Shown here: positions 63,581-64,000 of the stretch, piece after piece
Layout: the number at the start of each line of letters is the position of its first letter
Position numbering within the stretch: position 1 is the stretch's first letter
NCBI GenBank assembly: GCA_964564675.1
Contig: CAZMBI010000006.1
Location: 1-64,000 of the forward strand
From: CAZMBI01 sp964564675
GTDB lineage: Bacteria; Pseudomonadota; Alphaproteobacteria; Rickettsiales; UBA3002
Reading direction: 5' to 3'
DNA: 64,000 nucleotides
Position numbers and translations under genes: made by a program
Notes under the pieces: generated by a model
What the model was told of the DNA's origin: nothing
What the model saw: only the letters and a program-made list of their open reading frames with translations
The model's database searches: none

Positions 63581-64000
63581 TCCTGATATATCATGGTGCT
63601 GGCGCCGTGCGCGGTGAAAATTTCCACCAGCAGCACATGCGGTATGCGACCATCGAGAATGTGCGCCGCTTCGACATCGTTTTCCAGCGCCGCAATACAG
63701 GTTTCCACCTTGGGAATCATACCACCGGAAATGGTGCCATCCTTAATCAGGCCCTGCGCTTCCGTCACGGTCAACTCGCTGATTAATTCACTATCCGGGT
63801 TTAATATCCCCGCCACGTCGGTGAGCATCAGGAGTTTTTTGGCGGCCAGCGCCTGGGCAATCACCCCGGCGGCCGTATCGGCATTGATGTTATAGGTCTC
63901 GCCCTGTTCCCCGATACCAATCGGCGCGATAACCGGAATCACATCCGAATCCAGAAAATCATCGAAGATCGAGGGATTGACTTTCACCGGTTCGCCGACA
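63577..64000 (-). CDS. argB: Acetylglutamate kinase, C-terminal part
   Basis: The gene runs off the window; about 140 residues of its C-terminal half are present. NINADTAAGVIAQALAAKKL and the following LMLTDVAGIL and GGMIPKVETC blocks are ArgB signatures. It phosphorylates N-acetylglutamate, the step before ArgC. Confidence 0.94.
   Translation of the reverse strand, partial: VGEPVKVNPSIFDDFLDSDVIPVIAPIGIGEQGETYNINADTAAGVIAQALAAKKLLMLTDVAGILNPDSELISELTVTEAQGLIKDGTISGGMIPKVETCIAALENDVEAAHILDGRIPHVLLVEIFTAHGASTMIYQD

Overview
The window is a scaffold piece from an alphaproteobacterium, most likely a metagenome-derived or little-studied lineage. The reasons are the house-keeping synteny (alaC-like aminotransferase, hom, glpX, recJ; rplU, rpmA, obg, proB, proA, nadD, rsfS, rlmH, gpmI, envC-like, ctpA, divergent polysaccharide deacetylase, rppH; rplM, rpsI, argC), a class I PHA synthase, TadE/TadG-type pilus proteins, and a valyl-tRNA synthetase whose core reads like the archaeal-type enzyme of Rickettsiales. 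Many REP-like palindromes, translated or intergenic, are scattered through it. One run of 100 N at 19342-19441 is a scaffold gap inside a His/Asp-rich repeat.

Layout. 1-3.7 kb is a plasmid-type module: repeated short operators or iterons, a Fic-fold protein with a degenerate active site, ParA, a ribbon-helix-helix partner, and a RepA-like initiator cut by a small transposase fragment. 3.7-5.9 kb is sparse, with two small proteins, a 52-residue lipoprotein and a run of hairpins. 5.9-8.3 kb (minus) holds three TadE/TadG pseudopilin-like genes. 8.3-11.8 kb holds a decayed glyoxalase-fold gene, a universal stress protein, a CBS-pair protein, tRNA-Leu, an unrecognised protein and a secreted protein made of a Cys-X-Gly triplet repeat. 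12-15.7 kb is valS. 16.1-18.2 kb has a terminal-inverted-repeat element, hfq and hflX. 18.2-20.8 kb (minus) is an ABC/FtsX-type transporter operon. 20.9-24.9 kb carries putA and an esterase. 25-29.3 kb (minus) is a 1330-residue flagellin that abuts a truncated htpX. 29.6-31.8 kb has two orphans and tRNA-Glu. 31.8-37.9 kb (minus) is the aminotransferase-MntA-HepT-hom-glpX-recJ run. 39-43 kb has phaC and envelope proteins. 43.4-50.9 kb (minus) has argC, rpsI, rplM, a PAS_5 protein and pstB, pstA, pstC, phoR. 51-63.6 kb (plus) is a long essential-gene run, closed by a partial argB on the minus strand.

The most striking object is valS. Its reading frame is interrupted, but not broken, by three palindromic repeat insertions. 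Two of them carry a complete DUF559 (PD-(D/E)XK, Vsr-like) endonuclease domain, one at the edge of the editing domain and one inside the catalytic domain. All three insertions are multiples of three, open on the sense strand, and share the same GC-rich GAGAGG/CCTCTC repeat architecture. There are no intein splice motifs, so the enzyme appears to be translated as a 1243-residue protein with two nuclease-fold domains embedded in it. This looks like a mobile REP-DUF559 unit that enters essential genes in frame. The second highlight is the giant flagellin, in which Ig-like, RTX-like, duplicated LamG-like and cadherin-like modules sit between flagellin termini. The third is a MntA/HepT toxin-antitoxin pair spliced with 4- and 8-base overlaps into an amino-acid biosynthesis operon.

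All family assignments come from reading motifs by eye; no database search was run.
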